Origin: Betaproteobacteria bacterium
GTDB taxonomy: Bacteria > Pseudomonadota > Gammaproteobacteria > Burkholderiales > SG8-39
Assembly: GCA_007280315.1 (NCBI GenBank)
Contig: QYQC01000071.1
Coordinates: 1-6,691 of the forward strand
DNA length: 6,691 bases
Reading direction: 5' to 3'
Below are positions 3,766 through 6,691 of this stretch, one piece after another (position 1 is the stretch's first letter; the number at the start of each line of letters is the position of its first letter). Below the pieces are notes generated by a model. It made no database searches. It worked only from the letters and a program-made list of their open reading frames with translations, and was not told the DNA's origin. The position numbers were made by a program, and so were the translations under genes.

Positions 3766-6691
3766 CTAGGCACTCCACTCGCGCCATCCCGCAAGCAGCG
3801 GAAAATAAAGCCCCAGCATCACTGGCTCGCCGTGCGCGAGCGCCAGCGCATAGCGCTCAAGTTGGGTGCGATAGCGCTCCTGTTGCTGCGTCAGGAAAGC
3901 TTCCGTGTCAGCGCCTTCGTGGCCGCCGGTCTTGTAGTCGACGATCCAGCGCCGGCCGTCGCCATCGGTGAAGCTGCGGTCGATGACGAGATTGCGTCGC
4001 ACGCCGTCTATCATCGCGGTAAGGCGATACTCATTGCGCGCGTCCTGCTGCTGCCCGAGCAGCCAGCGCCCGCGCGGATCGGCGAGCGCTCTGACCAGCG
4101 CCTGCGCAACCCGTGCTGCGGCGGCTGCGAGTTCTTTTTCCTCGACGCCGCGTGCGCCGAGTTCGTTGGCGAAAATGCCGCCAAGACCGCCGATGCGCGC
4201 GGCGTTCCAGCCCATGGCCTGGTCATCGGCGATACGCTGCAGCCAGCGGTGTACCACGCTGCCGACATGGCGCGCGGTCTCGCCGACCCAGGAGAATTCG
4301 AGTGCCTGGTCCGGAGTGGGCGATTGATCCGCTGCCTGCCAGCGCGCCGCAGGCGGCGGCGCGGGAAGAGTGAATCCCGGAACCAGGCGGTGCAGGACGT
4401 CGCTCCCGGCTCCATTCCTCTCCGGTGTCTGCGCAGGAATAGCGGCGGCATCCGCCGGCAATGGAGACTGGAACGTCTCTTCGGCCACGCTCCACGCCCG
4501 TCCCAGCAGCGAGCGTTTCGACGGCGCGCGCACGGCGCCGTCCTTATCGAGCTTGACGCAGCCGAGCAGGTGCAGGCGCGATTTGGCGCGGGTGGCGGCG
4601 ACATAGAACAAGCGCCCGGCTTCGGTATCTTCGGCCTGGCGCCCCAACTCGCGCACGTAGCGGAACAAGGGTTCAGCTGCATCGCCCGCCTGGTTGATCG
4701 GCGCGAGCAAAAGGCTCGCGTCCACCTGCGCCTTCCATGCCAGCAGCGGCCGGTCGCCCGAGCGCGGCGCACGGTCCAGTCCCGGCACGATCACGCTGTC
4801 GAATTCCAGGCCCTTGGATTTGTGGATGGTCATGATCTGCAAGTCGGTATCACCCGCCTCGAGATCGGGCAGCGCGTACAGTTCGTCCAGACTCTGCGCC
4901 AGTTGTTCCGTGTCGGCGATGTCGCCGGCTTCCTCCAACCGGTCGAGCTGATCAAAGAAGATTTCCGCGTCCTCGAGCTCGGTGACTGCATCGACGCAGG
5001 CCGGCCCGCCGAGCGCGTACCAGGCGCCTTCGACGCGTTCGCGCAGACTGCCGCGCAGCGCGCTGGCGAGGACCGGCGCGAGGATGGCGCGCACGCGCTC
5101 CATACGCGAGCGCGCCTCCTGGTTCATCCCCGCGATGCGATCAAGATCATGCATCGATTCCCAGATTGCCGAAGGAGAATGGCTGGAGATGCCCGTCCCT
5201 GTTGACTCTCCGGGCGATTGCCCCTCACCCCAGCCCTCTCCCCGCAAGCGGGGCGAGGGGGAATCGACACCAGCGAGCGCGTGCAGATCGGCCAGGTCGA
5301 GGCCGCAGCAGCGTGCGCGCAGCAGCGCCAGCCAGGCGATGCGGTCGGCCGGGTGGGCCAGCGCCCGGGTGAGCGCGTACAGATCCTGCACCACCTGCTT
5401 CTCGCCCAGCTTTTCGATCTCAACCGCACGATAGCGCATTCCCGCCGCGTTCAACGCCGGCACAATGTCGGCGAGCGCGCTGCGGTTTCTCACCAGGATG
5501 GCGCGCGTGCCATGCGGGCGTTCGATCTGCGCCTGCCGTGCGATTTCGACTACGCGTTGCGCTTCGTCGGCGCGCCCGGTAAACGCATACCAGCGCGCAG
5601 CTTCGCCTTCGAGTTTCGCGTTGTCCGGATGCGGCACCGCGCTCGCATAGGGCACGGCGCCCGAAGCTTCGTCCTCGTCCGCCGGCAGCACCCGGGCGAA
5701 ACTCGCGTTGACCCATTCGACGATGCCCGCCTGCGAGCGAAAATTGGTGCTGAGCGTCAACGGTTCGAGTTGCACGCTGCCCAGGCCTGCGTGGCGCGCG
5801 CGCAGGAACAGCGCCACTTCGGCTTCGCGAAAACGGTACACCGACTGCATCGGATCGCCCACGGCGAATACGGTGCGGCCATCGCCCGCCTCCCAGCCTG
5901 AGGTGAGATGCTCGAGCAGTTCCCACTGGCTGACCGAGGTGTCCTGGAATTCGTCCACCAGTACGTGGCGCACGGTGGCGTCCATGCGCAGCAGCAGCTC
6001 GGACGGATCGTCCGCACTGCCCAGGGCGCGGACTGCGCCCTGGGCAAACTCGGTGAAATCGGCCTGGCCGCGTTCGGCGAACACCAGTTTCAGCTCGGCG
6101 GCGGCACGCTTCAGAAGCGCGAGGATTGCCTCCAGCGCTTCCCATTGGCCGTCGCTGTAGGCGGTCGGCGGCATCCTGGTAAGCGCGAACAGCGCTTCGC
6201 GCAATGGCTCGTTGCCGACCATGTCCGCCGGCGCGGGCTTCGGCTTCTTGCGCCAGCCGCCGGTCTTGGTCAGCACTTCGAGCGCGGTCGCCTCGGACGC
6301 GCCCGGGTGCAGCGCCTGCGCGCGCGCGAGCAGGCGCGCGCGCTCGGCGCCGAACGCCGCTTCGAGTTGCGCACGTGTCGGCGGGTTGCCGGCGCGGCGC
6401 AGCCACTGGTCGCGCCGCGCGAGCATCGTCGCCAGCAGCTGAGTGGCGACGCCTACGTTATTGTCCAGGTGGCGCAGCAGGCGCGCAGCGGGCGCCGCCG
6501 CCTCGCCCGCCTGCTCGAGCAGCGCGAGGGTACGCGCGGCGGCATCGAGATACATCGCTTGCGCGTCTTCGGTCTCGGCGATCGCCGGCTGCGCGCCGAA
6601 CTTCGACAGCACCGGCATCTGCCGCGTGAGCGCGGCACACAGCGCGTCGATGGTCATGATGCGCAGCCGCGGCGCCAGCTCCGCCGCGCCG
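3766..6691 (-). CDS. UvrD-type helicase with C-terminal PD-(D/E)XK nuclease (AddA/RecB-like), 5' partial
   Basis: Large subunit of an AddAB/RecBCD-type double-strand-break processing enzyme: an ATP-dependent 3'-5' helicase plus nuclease that prepares ends for RecA. The reading frame is open to the right edge, and the residues before the Met at 6657 (LAPRLRI-MTIDALC) belong to conserved motif Ia, so that Met is internal. Walker A and roughly 100-200 N-terminal residues lie outside. Counting from that Met: GQADFTEF (197-204), motif II LVDEFQDTS (233-241), motif III VGDPMQSVYRFRE (266-278), motif IV STNFRSQ (303-309), motif V IMTIHKSKGLEFD (608-620), motif VI FYVAATRAKSRL (684-695). The nuclease domain shows H803, E876, D893, D907-Y-K909 and Q932/Y936 (QLxxY), so both activities look intact. 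A repeat-derived insertion sits near residues 466-480. The domain order fits AddA more simply than RecB, but the partner gene (addB or recC) is not visible. Confidence 0.92.
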   Translation of the reverse strand, partial: GAAELAPRLRIMTIDALCAALTRQMPVLSKFGAQPAIAETEDAQAMYLDAAARTLALLEQAGEAAAPAARLLRHLDNNVGVATQLLATMLARRDQWLRRAGNPPTRAQLEAAFGAERARLLARAQALHPGASEATALEVLTKTGGWRKKPKPAPADMVGNEPLREALFALTRMPPTAYSDGQWEALEAILALLKRAAAELKLVFAERGQADFTEFAQGAVRALGSADDPSELLLRMDATVRHVLVDEFQDTSVSQWELLEHLTSGWEAGDGRTVFAVGDPMQSVYRFREAEVALFLRARHAGLGSVQLEPLTLSTNFRSQAGIVEWVNASFARVLPADEDEASGAVPYASAVPHPDNAKLEGEAARWYAFTGRADEAQRVVEIARQAQIERPHGTRAILVRNRSALADIVPALNAAGMRYRAVEIEKLGEKQVVQDLYALTRALAHPADRIAWLALLRARCCGLDLADLHALAGVDSPSPRLRGEGWGEGQSPGESTGTGISSHSPSAIWESMHDLDRIAGMNQEARSRMERVRAILAPVLASALRGSLRERVEGAWYALGGPACVDAVTELEDAEIFFDQLDRLEEAGDIADTEQLAQSLDELYALPDLEAGDTDLQIMTIHKSKGLEFDSVIVPGLDRAPRSGDRPLLAWKAQVDASLLLAPINQAGDAAEPLFRYVRELGRQAEDTEAGRLFYVAATRAKSRLHLLGCVKLDKDGAVRAPSKRSLLGRAWSVAEETFQSPLPADAAAIPAQTPERNGAGSDVLHRLVPGFTLPAPPPAARWQAADQSPTPDQALEFSWVGETARHVGSVVHRWLQRIADDQAMGWNAARIGGLGGIFANELGARGVEEKELAAAAARVAQALVRALADPRGRWLLGQQQDARNEYRLTAMIDGVRRNLVIDRSFTDGDGRRWIVDYKTGGHEGADTEAFLTQQQERYRTQLERYALALAHGEPVMLGLYFPLLAGWREWSA
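5219..5261 (-). repeat. Dispersed palindromic repeat inserted in the helicase reading frame
   Basis: Plus-strand CCCCTCACCCCAGCCCTCTC (5221-5240) runs into a hairpin with arms 5234-5245 and 5248-5259: 12 bp, one mismatch, AA at the turn inside GCAAGC. This matches the widespread proteobacterial intergenic repeat of the form CCTCACCCCAGCCCTCTCCC-GCAAGC-GGGAGAGGG. On the coding strand it is translated as SPSPRLRGEGWGEGQ, the usual peptide signature of this repeat, without breaking the frame. It falls between LHALAGVD and AIWESMHDL, in a helicase accessory region away from the catalytic motifs. Confidence 0.75.

Noticed and set aside
2949..3971. A 340-codon plus-strand frame opposite the two methyltransferases
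   Set aside because: Antisense shadow with Arg-rich composition, crossing three true genes on the other strand.
3592..5205. A 537-codon open frame on the plus strand opposite the helicase and first methyltransferase
   Set aside because: It is antisense to genes with clear family motifs, spans two of them and the gap between, has no recognisable domain, and is expected by chance in GC-rich DNA.

Overview
The window is GC-rich chromosomal DNA, most likely from a beta- or gammaproteobacterium. This rests on three things: Shine-Dalgarno-led, GC-biased genes; an AddA/RecB-type helicase-nuclease of the kind common in Betaproteobacteria; and two kinds of palindromic repeat typical of these groups (a GTAG-headed REP pair and a CTCACCCCAGCCCTCTCC-type repeat). 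No rRNA, tRNA or CRISPR array is visible.

Layout. Positions 1-217 hold no convincing gene. Two 20-bp direct repeats and a CA dinucleotide there look like the outer end of an IS21-type element. At 221-901 (+) lies a secreted lipoprotein with a C-type-lectin-like cysteine pattern. It faces a block of four minus-strand genes. The gap between them (902-1159) is filled by a nested inverted-repeat structure: an outer 24-bp imperfect inverted repeat surrounds a pair of inverted GTAG-headed REP units (a REPIN/BIME). The outer arm supplies the stop codon of the neighbouring minus-strand gene.

The minus-strand genes, in order of transcription, are: (i) a large UvrD/AddA-type helicase with a C-terminal PD-(D/E)XK nuclease, whose N-terminus including Walker A lies beyond the right edge of the window; (ii) a 211-aa class I SAM methyltransferase; (iii) a 249-aa class I SAM methyltransferase related to arsenite methyltransferases, overlapping (ii) by 8 nt; (iv) a 360-aa beta-propeller lactonase of the E. 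coli Pgl type. Gaps of 70, -8 and 75 nt with no good terminator between them fit one transcription unit. Only the methyltransferase pair is clearly coupled translationally.

Nothing here amounts to a recognisably new defence or mobile system. The most interesting observations are: a normally intergenic palindromic repeat read in frame inside the helicase gene, adding a short repeat-derived peptide; the nested REPIN whose outer arm ends a gene; and an ArsM-like methyltransferase lacking one of the expected arsenic-binding cysteines.
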